Source: Frankia sp. RB7 (GTDB lineage: Bacteria; Pseudomonadota; Alphaproteobacteria; Rhizobiales; Xanthobacteraceae). Taken from it: a stretch of DNA of 64,000 bases. The notes beneath the pieces were generated by a model. It worked only from the letters and a program-made list of their open reading frames with translations. It was not told the origin of the DNA and did no database searches. How positions within the stretch are numbered: position 1 is the first letter of the stretch; each line of letters begins with the position of its first letter. Position numbers and translations under genes: made by a program. This document shows positions 42,845-52,050 of the stretch, piece by piece. The stretch is taken from assembly GCA_030403585.1 (NCBI GenBank), contig JAUEPE010000001.1, forward strand, positions 452,803 to 516,802, read 5' to 3'.

Positions 42845-43729
42845 ATGTGTGCCAGAGGCCGGCCGCTATCACCACCCGATTTCCGTGAGGCCCGACCGCC
42901 CCAATTCCGTCCGGTTCCACCGCGAGGTTGGACTAAGCTCGTCCCCGCCCCTTCAGCCTGCCCTCGATGCGCAAATCTCTCGTCATTGCTGCTGGCCCTG
43001 GTCTCGCTCGGGGGCGTCGGCCTGCTGGCCGTCGCCTTATACGTCGTTTGGCACCTCGAATATGAGGTCGGCGTTCCCGACGTCGCGCGTATCGCTGCGA
43101 CATCCGGGACCGGCCCCGTTTGTCGCGTCGACAAGCAAGACCCATATACCCCGCTCGCCGAAATTCCCTTGCTGCTGCAAAAGGCGATTATCGCGTCGGA
43201 AGAGACCGAATTCTATGAGCGCCCATCCCTCAATCCCTATTTTGAGAGCGCGCTTGCGGCCATTTTCAGCCGCGAGCCTCGGTCATCGGGGATCACCTGG
43301 GGCGTCACAAGGTGCTTGATCGCAGAAAGCACCAATTGTTGCCGCGGCCTCGATTGGCACCTCGGCAACGCCTATCTGGTGAACCATGTCGCAAGGGCCT
43401 TTTCGCGTGACCGCCTTCTCGAAATCTATTTGAACGAGATGTATCTCGGACGCGGCAGCTACGGCGTCGCGGCGGCAGCAATGGCGTATTTCGGCAAGCC
43501 GATGAGGATTCTCACAATCGATGAGATTGCGCTCCTCGCCGCGCTGCATAGGACACCACAGATCGCGATGAGACGAAAAGACCTCGCCAAAGACTGGCGA
43601 AACCGTGTCATAGATCGCATGCTTCAGGCAGCGTTGATCAGCGAAGCCGAGGCCGACGGGGCGCGGCAGCGCCCCATCGAATTTCGCGATGCGCCCGCCG
43701 CAATTCCGGCGGGCCAGCGTAGCCCGTAG
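42845..43729 (+). CDS. Degenerate GT51 (monofunctional transglycosylase-like) protein
   Basis: The open frame is 294 residues, with one membrane helix (about 47-68) and a peptidoglycan glycosyltransferase-like domain (about 90-260). The first catalytic Glu motif reads EETEFYERP and the second RDRLLEIYLNEMYLGRGSYG with AAAMAYFGK, as in GT51. The usual GxSTIxQQ motif is replaced by SSGITWGVTR, and the region is Cys-rich. The start is uncertain: ATG 42845 lies in a palindrome edge, and an alternative ATG at 42966 is out of frame with the helix, suggesting a start change or a small frameshift. It ends two bases before DUF2848 (convergent). Confidence 0.65.
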   Translation: MCARGRPLSPPDFREARPPQFRPVPPRGWTKLVPAPSACPRCANLSSLLLALVSLGGVGLLAVALYVVWHLEYEVGVPDVARIAATSGTGPVCRVDKQDPYTPLAEIPLLLQKAIIASEETEFYERPSLNPYFESALAAIFSREPRSSGITWGVTRCLIAESTNCCRGLDWHLGNAYLVNHVARAFSRDRLLEIYLNEMYLGRGSYGVAAAAMAYFGKPMRILTIDEIALLAALHRTPQIAMRRKDLAKDWRNRVIDRMLQAALISEAEADGARQRPIEFRDAPAAIPAGQRSP

Positions 43730-43731
43730 TC

Positions 43732-44418
43732 CTAGCCCCTCACCGGCAGCGTCACCACGTCATATCCGTGCTTGATCGTCCGCTTCAGCACGGGATCCTC
43801 AAGCTCGAAATCGAAGCGATCCGCCGACCGGATGCCGCCCTTGGCCGCAAAAGTGCCGCCGAACATGACGCAGCCGTCGGGGAATTTTCCGCCCTCGAAA
43901 CCGCGCGCGATGAGGTCGGCGACCGGCAGCATCGCGTCCAGCGTGCCTTCCTGGTAGAGCACGCGCTCGCCGTTGATGGTGGCGTAAGAGCGCAGGATCA
44001 TCCTGTCCCAATGGCCGATGACGTCCTCGAGCTCCCACAGCGTCGATGCGATCGGCTTGTCGCACATCTGCTTGGAGACCGTGACATTGTAGGCCTCGAC
44101 CTTGCGGTCGGTGTGGTCGGAGCCGCAGCCGACGAAGATGCGGCCCTGCCAGCCGATCAGCACGAACTCGACCTCGCCGCTAGAATCGCCGCCGCAGCAT
44201 TCGATGCCGTCTTCCTGGGTCAGCCGGCGCGCCGAGGCGCGGTAGTAGATCGGCGTCGAGGCCGGCCGGGCGATGCCGACGGCTTCGAGCTCCGCGATGT
44301 GCTTGTCGCGCGCGACGGGATCGCGGCCGGTCCAGCCGGCGATGACCATCTGGTCGATCGCCAAGGTCAGTGGTGTGGTGGTGTCCTGGGCATCGACGGT
44401 GAAAGTCAGGTCAAACAC
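43732..44418 (-). CDS. DUF2848-family protein paired with an amidase
   Basis: The 228-residue protein has the DUF2848 pattern with QEDGIECCGGDSSGEVEFVL, FVGCGSDHTDRKVE and FPDGCVMFGGTF blocks. No catalytic function is established. Its GTG start lies within the end of the amidase gene (eight-base overlap), so the two are co-translated. Conserved Glu, His and Asp residues could bind a metal, but this is guesswork. Likely works with the amidase on an acyl or amide compound. Confidence 0.75.
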   Translation of the reverse strand: MFDLTFTVDAQDTTTPLTLAIDQMVIAGWTGRDPVARDKHIAELEAVGIARPASTPIYYRASARRLTQEDGIECCGGDSSGEVEFVLIGWQGRIFVGCGSDHTDRKVEAYNVTVSKQMCDKPIASTLWELEDVIGHWDRMILRSYATINGERVLYQEGTLDAMLPVADLIARGFEGGKFPDGCVMFGGTFAAKGGIRSADRFDFELEDPVLKRTIKHGYDVVTLPVRG

Positions 44419-45760
44419 GAATTACGGCCTCCATGCCGGCAGCAAGTTCAAAGATACGGCGGTCGGATCCACCCGCGCCTGCAAGCATCAGGCCGACGGG
44501 GATTTCGCCCTCGCGATGTGCCGGCAGCGAGATGGCGCAGCCGTCGATCATGTTGATCAGGGTGCAGTTGCGCAGCGCGCGCATGTTTTGCGCGGTGAAC
44601 GCCTTGTCGTCGGCGAGATCCGAAATCTTCGGCGGCGTGTTGGCGGTGGTCGGCAGCACCAGCGCGTCATAGGGCGCGATGCGCGCGTTGACGCGGGCGA
44701 TCAGCGAGCGGCGCTCGTTGAGGAGATCGATGTAGTCGGCTGCGCTCTGCGCCTCGCCGCGCATGATACGCATGGAGACTCTGGGATCGTAAACGTCGCC
44801 CTTGGACGTGATGAGGTAGCGATGCCAGGCGTAGCTTTCGGACGCGGCAAAGCCGCCCTTGGCGTTCATCGGGCCGATGTCGTGGAATTCGGCCATCTCG
44901 ATGCGCTCGATGATGGCACCGTGATCAGCAAGCGACTTCAGCGCGCGCTCGAACGTCTGGGCCACCTCAGCGTCGAGATCGTCGAGCGCGATCGTGGTCG
45001 GCACGGCCAACCGCATGCCCTTCACCGGGCGAGGTTTCAGCGCGACGATCGGCTCGTTCGCGAGCACGGCGTCGAGAATGGCACAGCAGCTGACCGATCG
45101 CGCCAAAGGCCCGATGCTGTCGAGCGAGAACGACAGCGGCACCGCGCCATCGAGCGGCACGCGGCGTTGCGTCGGCTTGTAGCCGACGATGCCGTTGTAG
45201 GCGGCCGGAATCCGGCAGGAGCCGCCGGTGTCGGTGCCAAGCGCGCCGTGCGCCATGCCGTCGAGCACGGAGACCGCGGCGCCTGAGGACGAGCCGCCGG
45301 GCACGTGGCCCTCGGCCCGGTTCCAGGCCCCCTTCGGCGTACCGTAATGCGGATTGATGCCGATGCCGGAATAGGCGAACTCGGTCATGTTGGTCCGCCC
45401 GATCACGACGAAGCCGGCCTTGCGCAGCCGCGCTACCGTGGGAGCATCCTGCTCGGCCGCCGGAGAATCATCGAGGGCACGGGAGCCGGCGCGCGTCACC
45501 TGGCCCTTGATGTCGAAGAGATCCTTGATCGAGACCGGGATACCGGCATAGCGCGACGGCGCCGCTTTGGCCTTGCGCAAGGCGTCCATCGCGTCGGCGG
45601 TCGCGAACGCGGCGTCCTTGTCGACATGGATGAAGGTGCGCTGGCCCTCGCCGGCGGGATCGGCGATCCTGGCGATGCACGCCTCGACCAGTTTTCGGGA
45701 GGTGGTGCGGCCGCTTTCGAGGTCTTCGGCGAGCTTCGTCAGTGTCGGGAAATCGGGCAT
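44411..45760 (-). CDS. Amidase-signature-family hydrolase
   Basis: The 449-residue enzyme has the amidase-signature triad: Lys79 (SIKD), the Gly/Ser-rich loop GHVPGGSSSGAA (cis-Ser within 157-159) and the nucleophile Ser181 (GTDTGGSCRIPA). Such enzymes hydrolyse amides, including those of malonamate, allophanate or acyl-amides. It is not GatA: it is not next to gatB/gatC. It overlaps the DUF2848 gene by eight bases. Its promoter faces the Zn-ribbon/thiolase pair across a 177-base gap. Confidence 0.88.
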   Translation of the reverse strand: MPDFPTLTKLAEDLESGRTTSRKLVEACIARIADPAGEGQRTFIHVDKDAAFATADAMDALRKAKAAPSRYAGIPVSIKDLFDIKGQVTRAGSRALDDSPAAEQDAPTVARLRKAGFVVIGRTNMTEFAYSGIGINPHYGTPKGAWNRAEGHVPGGSSSGAAVSVLDGMAHGALGTDTGGSCRIPAAYNGIVGYKPTQRRVPLDGAVPLSFSLDSIGPLARSVSCCAILDAVLANEPIVALKPRPVKGMRLAVPTTIALDDLDAEVAQTFERALKSLADHGAIIERIEMAEFHDIGPMNAKGGFAASESYAWHRYLITSKGDVYDPRVSMRIMRGEAQSAADYIDLLNERRSLIARVNARIAPYDALVLPTTANTPPKISDLADDKAFTAQNMRALRNCTLINMIDGCAISLPAHREGEIPVGLMLAGAGGSDRRIFELAAGMEAVIRV

Positions 45761-45937
45761 GTCTGTCTCACGGAATATTGCGCGCGCAATCTATAGCGCC
45801 GGCTCAGTTCGACACAAGCATTGTGCGCATGATGGCATGCATGCTGCCTGCTGGACCGTTGACGCACTATAGCCGATTGTCGCATCAAGATCGAAACGGG
45901 CAGGCGCGAAGCCTGTTCTCTGGGAGGACCAGCCGAG

Positions 45938-46351
45938 ATGGCCGAACCGCAGCGCGCACGACCGAAACCGACGCCGGAAACCCAGCATTTCTGGGACGGC
46001 ACGAAAGCAGGCGAATTGCGCCTGCAGCGCTGCGACGCCTGCGCGCATGTCTATTTCCCACCGCGGCCGTTCTGCCCGTCCTGCGCCTCGCGCAAGGTCA
46101 GCATATTCAAGGCGAGCGGCAAGGGTTTCCTCTACAGCTACGTGATCAACCACCGCCCGGCCGCGCCCGGCTTCACGCCGCCTTACGCGATCGCGGTGGT
46201 CGAGCTTGCGGAGGGGCCGCGGATGATGAGCAACATCATCGACTGTCCGCAGACGCCGGAGGCGCTCGAACTCGACATGAAGCTCGAGGTCGCGTTCGAG
46301 GCACTTGACGACAAGATCACCCTCCCCGTGTTCCGTCCGGCGAAGGGATAG
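45938..46351 (+). CDS. Zn-ribbon/OB-fold (DUF35) acyl-CoA-associated protein
   Basis: The 137-residue protein has a rubredoxin-like Zn ribbon, with Cys32, Cys35, Cys46 and Cys49, and then an OB-fold (about 55-130). These proteins are encoded beside SCP2-type thiolases and form complexes with them, probably helping substrate binding. GGGAGG supports the ATG. It ends three bases before the thiolase gene, so the two likely form one unit. Confidence 0.9.
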   Translation: MAEPQRARPKPTPETQHFWDGTKAGELRLQRCDACAHVYFPPRPFCPSCASRKVSIFKASGKGFLYSYVINHRPAAPGFTPPYAIAVVELAEGPRMMSNIIDCPQTPEALELDMKLEVAFEALDDKITLPVFRPAKG

Positions 46352-46354
46352 ACC

Positions 46355-47494
46355 ATGCGCGAAAATCAGGTTGCCGTCGTCGGCGCGGCCGAGACCACCG
46401 AGCTCGGTGTCATCCCCAATGTGTCGCAGCTCCAGCTTCACGCGGATGCGGCGCTCAATGCCATCGCCGATGCCGGGCTGAAGCTGTCGGACATCGACGG
46501 CTTTGCGACCGCAGTCGAGACGCCGCAGCAGGTCTGCCACTATCTCGGCATTAGGCCTACCTGGGTGGACGGCACCTCGGTCGGCGGCTGCTCGTTCATG
46601 CTGCACGTCCGCCATGCCGCGGCGGCGATCGAGGCCGGCCTGTGCAAGACCGTGCTGATCACGCATGCCGAGAGCGGCAAATCGATGATCGGCAAGGCAC
46701 CGCGCTCGATCCCCGCCGACAGCCTGCAAGGCCAGTTCGAGGCGCCCTATGGCGTCTACGGCCCGCCCAGCATGTTCCCGATCCCCGTGCTGCGCTTCAT
46801 GAAGACCTACGGCATCACGCATGAGCAGCTCGCCTCTGTCGCGGTGGTCCAGCGCGAATGGGCGGCGAAGAATCCGCGGGCGATGATGAAGGACCCGATC
46901 ACGGTCGCCGACGTCCTCAACTCGCGCATGATCGCCTATCCGTTCCGGCTCTTGCAGTGCTGCCTCGTCACCGACGGCGGCGGCGCGCTGATCCTGACCT
47001 CGGCCGACCGCGCCAAGGATTTTCCGCGAAAACCCGTCTACATCATGGGCACCGGCGAGAGCGTCGAAACGCCGATGGTCAGCCAGATGGAGACGTTCAA
47101 CTCCTCGCGCGCGTTCAAGACCGCTGGTCCCCTCGCCTTCAAGGAGGCCGGCATCGCGCACAAGGACGTTGATCATCTCATGATCTACGACGCCTTTGCG
47201 CATCTGCCGCTGTTCGGCCTCGGCGACCTCGGCTTCATGCCGCACGAGGAGACAGGAAAGTTCATCGCGGACGGCAACACGCGGCCCGGCGGCAAGTTGC
47301 CGCTCAACACCAATGGCGGCGGCTTGAGCTACATGCATTCGGGCATGTACGGCATGTACGCGCTCCAGGAAAGCGTGCGCCAGATGCGCGGCATCGCGCC
47401 GGCACAGGTGCCGAACGCGAAGATTTCGGTGTGCCACGGCGTCGGCGGCATGTTCGCCGCCAGTGGTACGATCGTGTTTACGAACGAGAGGTAA
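46355..47494 (+). CDS. SCP2-type thiolase
   Basis: The 379-residue thiolase-like protein has Cys79 (SVGGCSFML) at the nucleophile position and CHGVGGMFAASGT near its end, where the second Cys/His pair lies. It lacks the tight signature of FadA-like thiolases and belongs to the nonspecific lipid-transfer-type class. It probably catalyses the last C-C cleavage of a beta-ketoacyl-CoA or a retro-aldol step together with its Zn-ribbon partner. AAGGGATAGACC precedes the ATG. It is followed by a palindrome and an SDR gene. Confidence 0.88.
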   Translation: MRENQVAVVGAAETTELGVIPNVSQLQLHADAALNAIADAGLKLSDIDGFATAVETPQQVCHYLGIRPTWVDGTSVGGCSFMLHVRHAAAAIEAGLCKTVLITHAESGKSMIGKAPRSIPADSLQGQFEAPYGVYGPPSMFPIPVLRFMKTYGITHEQLASVAVVQREWAAKNPRAMMKDPITVADVLNSRMIAYPFRLLQCCLVTDGGGALILTSADRAKDFPRKPVYIMGTGESVETPMVSQMETFNSSRAFKTAGPLAFKEAGIAHKDVDHLMIYDAFAHLPLFGLGDLGFMPHEETGKFIADGNTRPGGKLPLNTNGGGLSYMHSGMYGMYALQESVRQMRGIAPAQVPNAKISVCHGVGGMFAASGTIVFTNER

Positions 47495-47507
47495 TCCAGC
47501 CGCCCGC

Positions 47508-47644
47508 CTCTCCCTCTCCCCGTTCTTACGGGGAGAGGGCTGGGGTGAGGGGCTGCTTCCACGCATTCGGACTCGCGGAGAGTCCCCCTCACCCGGATCG
47601 CATCTGCGATGCGATCCGACCTCTCCCCGCAAGCGGGGCGAGGT
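47508..47644. repeat. Long compound palindrome, second full copy of the GGGGAGAGG family
   Basis: Successive arms are: a hairpin with a TTCTTA loop near 47510-47537; GGGTGAGGGG pairing with CCCCTCACCC; GGATCGCAT at 47595-47603 pairing with ATGCGATCC at 47609-47617; and an outer hairpin near 47619-47644. The order and short sequences match the copy at 25822-25990 reversed. It ends 22 bases before the SDR start. Confidence 0.85.
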
Positions 47645-47665
47645 AGAAACAACAGGAGAACCCAC

Positions 47666-48580
47666 ATGAGCAAATCACTGCAGGACAAGGTCGTCATCGT
47701 CACCGGCGCAGGCCGCGGCATCGGGCGAGAGATCGCGTTGCTTTGTGCGGCGGAAGGCGCCAAGGTCGTCGTCAACGATCCCGGCGGGGCCGCCGACGGC
47801 GCCGGCTCCAGCGCTTCTCCCGCTGAAGAAGTGGTGGAGGAGATCAAGAAGCGCGGCGGCATCGCCGTGCCCAATTTCGAAAGCGTCGCGGAAGCCGTAC
47901 CCGCCAGCAAGATCGTGAAGACCGCGACCGATCATTTCGGCCGGCTCGACGGCGTCGTCAACAATGCCGGCATCCTGCGCGACATGATCTTCCACAAGAT
48001 GAGCGTGGAAGCCTTCGAGGCCGTCATCAAGGTGCATCTGATGGGCTCGTTCTATGTCAGCCACGCCGCCGCGCGCATCTTCCGCGAGCAGGAGTCTGGC
48101 TCCTTCGTGCACTTCACTTCGACCTCGGGCCTGATCGGCAATTTCGGCCAGGCCAACTACGCCGCCGCCAAGCTCGGCATCGTCGGACTCTCAAAATCCA
48201 TTGCACTCGACATGGGCCGTTTCAACGTCCGTTCAAACTGCGTCTCGCCGTTCGCCTGGACCCGCATGATCGGCACCATCCCGACCGAGACCGAAGCCGA
48301 GAAGGCGCGCGTCGAGAAGATCAAGCAGATGGGTCCGGAGAAGATCGCGCCGATCTGCGCCTATCTGCTCTCCGACGCCGCCAAGGATGTCTCCGGCCAG
48401 ATTTTTGGCGCGCGCATGAACGAGCTCTTCCTGTTCAGCCAGAACAGGCCGCTGCGCTCGGTACATCGCAGCGAAGGCTGGACGCCGCAATCGATCGCGG
48501 AACACGGCATGCCCGCGCTGAAGGGCTCGTTCTACAAGCTCGACCGTTCCGCCGACATCTTCCCGTGGGATCCGGTGTAG
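47666..48580 (+). CDS. SDR, MFE-2-like (R)-3-hydroxyacyl-CoA dehydrogenase
   Basis: The 304-residue short-chain dehydrogenase has TGAGRGIG (about residues 13-20), the NNAGI block and the active site S..YAAAK (HFTSTSGLIGNFGQANYAAA, then K). The VVVNDPGGAADGAGSS loop is characteristic of the (R)-specific hydroxyacyl-CoA dehydrogenase part of peroxisomal MFE-2 and related SDRs. It is predicted to oxidise 3-hydroxyacyl-CoA to the keto form for the upstream thiolase. ACAGGAGAACCCAC fixes the ATG at 47666. Confidence 0.87.
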   Translation: MSKSLQDKVVIVTGAGRGIGREIALLCAAEGAKVVVNDPGGAADGAGSSASPAEEVVEEIKKRGGIAVPNFESVAEAVPASKIVKTATDHFGRLDGVVNNAGILRDMIFHKMSVEAFEAVIKVHLMGSFYVSHAAARIFREQESGSFVHFTSTSGLIGNFGQANYAAAKLGIVGLSKSIALDMGRFNVRSNCVSPFAWTRMIGTIPTETEAEKARVEKIKQMGPEKIAPICAYLLSDAAKDVSGQIFGARMNELFLFSQNRPLRSVHRSEGWTPQSIAEHGMPALKGSFYKLDRSADIFPWDPV

Positions 48581-48597
48581 TCTGCAGGCGAATAGTG

Positions 48598-48646
48598 AGT
48601 AGCGAATGGCGAGTAGACTCCATTCGCTACTCGCCATTCCGCTACT
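48598..48646. terminator. Hairpin between convergent SDR and ppc genes
   Basis: A 19-base arm at 48598-48616 pairs with 48627-48646 with one bulge; the loop is about ten bases. The motif AGTAGCGAATGGCGAGTAG carries an internal near-direct repeat of GAGTAGCGAAT. It lies between stops at 48580 and 48651, so it may end both transcripts, but there is no strong U-run. Confidence 0.6.
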
Positions 48647-48650
48647 CGCC

Positions 48651-51443
48651 CTACCCTGTATTCCGTAGTCCCGCCGAAATCCCGTTGATCGTCAGCTGAA
48701 TCCCGCGCAGCACCTGCTCGTCCGGGTTCTGCGCGCGGTGCTCCCTCAAGAGCTCGACCTGCACGTGGTTGAGCGGGTCGAGATAGGGGAAGCGGTGGCG
48801 CACGGAGCGCTCCAGCAGCGGGTTGCCTTGCAGCAACCGGTCCTGCCCCATGATGTCGAGCAGCGTCTCGATGCAGGAATGCCATTCGCGGCGGATGCGG
48901 CCGAAGATCTTTTCGCGCAGGGCTTCGTCCGGCACCAGTTCGGCATAGCGCGAGGCGATCGCGATCGAGCTTTTGGCGAGCACCATATCCATGTTCGACA
49001 ACAGCATCCGGAAGAACGGCCATTCCTTGTAGAGCTCTTTCAGGAACGGCATGCCCTTGTCGGGATGTTCCGCGATCCATTGCTCGACCGCGCTTCCAAA
49101 GCCGTACCAGCCCGGCAGCATCAGGCGGCACTGCGCCCAGGAGAACACCCAGGGAATGGCGCGCAAATCCTCGATCGCGCGGGTTTTCTTGCGCGAGGCC
49201 GGACGGCTGCCGATGTTCAAGGTCGCGATCTCGTTGATGACGGTCGAGGACCAGAAATATTCGACGAAGCCGTCGGTCTCGTAGACGAGGCCGCGATAAG
49301 CCTTGAATGCGAGATTTGAAAGTTCGTCCATCGCAGTGAGATATTCGCGGCGCGGCGCGCTCTGGCTCGGCTGCAACAGGCTGGCATCCAGCGTCGCAGC
49401 CGCCAGGATTTCGAGATTGTTGCGGCCGACTTCCGCGTTGGAGTATTTCGACGAGATGATCTCGCCCTGCTCGGTGATGCGGATCTGGCCATTCACGGCC
49501 CCGCCCGGCTGCGCGACGATGGCATCATAGCTCGGTCCGCCGCCGCGGCCGACAGAGCCACCGCGGCCGTGGAACAGGCGGAGACGGACGCCATGGCGCT
49601 CGAACACCTCGACGAGGCCGATCTCGGCCTTGTAGAGCTCCCAGCCCGAGGTCACGAAGCCGCCATCCTTGTTAGAGTCGGAATAGCCGAGCATGACTTC
49701 CTGCACGCTGCCGCGGCTGTCGACGAGGCGGCGGTAATCGTGCAACGACAGCATGCGATCCATGATGCCGCTCGAGGCCTGCAAATCCTCGATGGTCTCG
49801 AACAGCGGCACGATGTTGATGGCGCTGCGCCCGGAGGGATGGACCAAACCAACCTCCTTCAGCAGCACCGCGACCTCGAGCATGTCGGACATGCCCTGGC
49901 ACATCGAGATGATGCATTGGGGAATGGCCTCCGAGCCGAACTTCGCATGCGCTTCCGCCGCTCCATGGAAGACGTTGAGCTCGCCCATGGTCTCGTCGCT
50001 GTATTTGACGAACGGCGACACCAGCGCGCGCGTGCTGCGCAATTCGTTGGTGAGCAGCGAGACGCGCGCGTCCTCGCCGAGCGCGAGATAGGACATACCG
50101 GGATTGGCGGCGTCCATCAGCTCGGCGATGGTGCGTTCGTGCACCGCCGAGTTCTGGCGGATATCGAGCCGTGCCAGATGGAAGCCGAAGCAATCCACCG
50201 CGCGCCGCAACAGCCGCAGCCGGCCGCGGGCGATGACGCGGGCGTTGTTGGAGATCAGCGAGCGGTGCAGCACGTCGAGATCGGCCTGAAGCTCTTTGAC
50301 GCTCTCATACGGCGCGCCCTTGCCGACCGGCCGCCGCGTGATCTCAACCTGAAGCTTTTCGGCCGTGGCCGTCAGGCGGGCATAGATGCCGGAGACCGCG
50401 AGGCGATAGGGCTCGCCGCTCCGGTGCGGCGAGGTGTCGGGCGAACGCTCCGCCAGCGTGCGCAGCTCTTCCGAGACGTCGGCGAGATGGGCTGCGATCG
50501 ACAGCTCCGAGCCGAGCACGTGCAGCTCGTTCAGATAGAACTGCATCACGCGGCTCGACTGCAGCCGCAGCGTGCCGCGCATCACGTCGGCGGTGACGAA
50601 CGGATTGCCGTCGCGGTCACCGCCGATCCAGCTTCCCATCCGCAGGAAGGAGGCAAGCTCGGAGGCCGCCTGCTCGCCGCCCTCCTCCAGCCGGTCTTCC
50701 AATGCATTGACCAGCCGCGGCACCTCGCGCAGGAAGGTGTAGTCGTAGAACGACAGGCCGTTGGCGACCTCGTCGAGCACGGTGAGCTTGGTCCGGCGCA
50801 ACAAATTGGTCTGCCACAGCGTGAGCACCTCCCGGCGCAGCTGCTCGTCGCTGGCGGCGGCTTCGTCCTCCGTCAGCGCAACCCGCTCGCGGCGGTCGAG
50901 CAGGCTAGCTACCTCCATCTCGCGGTCCATGGTGCTCTTGCGGCGGACTTCCGTGGGGTGCGCCGTCAGCACCGGACTGACGAGCGCACTCTTGAAGAAG
51001 CCGCGCAGCGTATCCGCGCCAATGCCCGCGGCCTTGGCTTTGGCGAGCGTCTCTGCCAGCACGCCGGAACCGTTGGCCACACTGCGGGCACGCATCTGGC
51101 GGATGTTGTTCTGATCCTCGGCGATGTTGGCGAGGTGGGAGAAATAGCTGAAGGCGCGGACGATCCGCACCGTCTCCGAGGTCGACATGCCGTCGAGGAT
51201 CTCTTCGAGCTCGCGGCGGGCGAGCCGGTCCTCATCGCGGTGGAACCGGATCGAGGTCTGCCGGATGCGCTCGACCAGGTCGAACACATCTGCGCCCTCC
51301 TGGTCGCGCACGGTGTCGCCCAGGATACGCCCGAGCAGGCGGATATCATCGCGAAGCCGCGCATCAGCCTCCAGAGCCTGGATGTCCTCAGGCCTGTTCG
51401 GGCGAAGATCGGCGGCGTCGGATGGTAGGGTCTGGAGGGACAT
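48651..51443 (-). CDS. ppc: Phosphoenolpyruvate carboxylase
   Basis: The 930-residue enzyme adds bicarbonate to PEP to form oxaloacetate, refilling the TCA cycle. Hallmarks: VLTAHPTE with His162, [34 protein letters not shown] (mobile loop), [12 protein letters not shown] and C-terminal NTG. Length is usual for bacterial PEPC. The ATG at 51443 has GGGAG upstream; an ATG nine codons earlier is less likely. The YccF-like gene lies upstream on the same strand (107-base gap). Confidence 0.97.
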   Translation of the reverse strand: MSLQTLPSDAADLRPNRPEDIQALEADARLRDDIRLLGRILGDTVRDQEGADVFDLVERIRQTSIRFHRDEDRLARRELEEILDGMSTSETVRIVRAFSYFSHLANIAEDQNNIRQMRARSVANGSGVLAETLAKAKAAGIGADTLRGFFKSALVSPVLTAHPTEVRRKSTMDREMEVASLLDRRERVALTEDEAAASDEQLRREVLTLWQTNLLRRTKLTVLDEVANGLSFYDYTFLREVPRLVNALEDRLEEGGEQAASELASFLRMGSWIGGDRDGNPFVTADVMRGTLRLQSSRVMQFYLNELHVLGSELSIAAHLADVSEELRTLAERSPDTSPHRSGEPYRLAVSGIYARLTATAEKLQVEITRRPVGKGAPYESVKELQADLDVLHRSLISNNARVIARGRLRLLRRAVDCFGFHLARLDIRQNSAVHERTIAELMDAANPGMSYLALGEDARVSLLTNELRSTRALVSPFVKYSDETMGELNVFHGAAEAHAKFGSEAIPQCIISMCQGMSDMLEVAVLLKEVGLVHPSGRSAINIVPLFETIEDLQASSGIMDRMLSLHDYRRLVDSRGSVQEVMLGYSDSNKDGGFVTSGWELYKAEIGLVEVFERHGVRLRLFHGRGGSVGRGGGPSYDAIVAQPGGAVNGQIRITEQGEIISSKYSNAEVGRNNLEILAAATLDASLLQPSQSAPRREYLTAMDELSNLAFKAYRGLVYETDGFVEYFWSSTVINEIATLNIGSRPASRKKTRAIEDLRAIPWVFSWAQCRLMLPGWYGFGSAVEQWIAEHPDKGMPFLKELYKEWPFFRMLLSNMDMVLAKSSIAIASRYAELVPDEALREKIFGRIRREWHSCIETLLDIMGQDRLLQGNPLLERSVRHRFPYLDPLNHVQVELLREHRAQNPDEQVLRGIQLTINGISAGLRNTG

Positions 51444-51550
51444 GGCTCGCGCTCCCTGTAGAGCTCCCAATGGCTCCCCGGCCTACCGAGTGTGCAAGTT
51501 TTTTGCCGCAGCGCAAGATGAAGTTGGGGGCGGCGCACACCGAGGGCGCC

Positions 51551-51955
51551 CTAAGCCGGCACGATCACCTTGCCGATCGGCCAGAGCGCGATGCCCGCGA
51601 GCTTGAGGTGGGCCCAGGCGAAGGGGATGCCGATGATGGTGATGGCAAAGAGCACGGCCGTCAGGAAGTGGCCAAGCGCCAGCCACCAGCCGGCCAGCAC
51701 GAACCAGATGATGTTGCCGATCAGCCCGAGCGGACCGGTGCCGATATCGCTCATGCCGGTGACCTCGTCACGGCTGACCGCCCGCGAGCCGAACGGCAGC
51801 AGCGTATAGACGGCGATGTTGAACGCCGCCCGCGCCCAGGGCAGGCCGATGATGGTGACAGCCATGATGACCGCGGCAATCAGCCAGCCGACCGCCATCC
51901 AGGCGCCGCCGATGAGAATCCAGATGATGTTGAGCAGGATGGAAACGGGGGCCAT
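51551..51955 (-). CDS. YccF-family (DUF307) membrane protein
   Basis: The 134-residue protein consists of two similar halves. Each has a helix pair and the pattern N.IW...GG.W or W.AL.H, then TIIG(L/I)P.A, as in YccF. About four transmembrane helices are expected. Function of the family is not known. It stands upstream of ppc on the same strand and may be transcribed with it. Confidence 0.85.
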   Translation of the reverse strand: MAPVSILLNIIWILIGGAWMAVGWLIAAVIMAVTIIGLPWARAAFNIAVYTLLPFGSRAVSRDEVTGMSDIGTGPLGLIGNIIWFVLAGWWLALGHFLTAVLFAITIIGIPFAWAHLKLAGIALWPIGKVIVPA

Positions 51956-52050
51956 TAGATTTAGGAACCTTGGATGATCCGCAAGACGATGACCCTTCTC
52001 ATATAGGCTCGAAATCTGTCCATGCGAAGACGCCTGATAGGCGCGACCGC

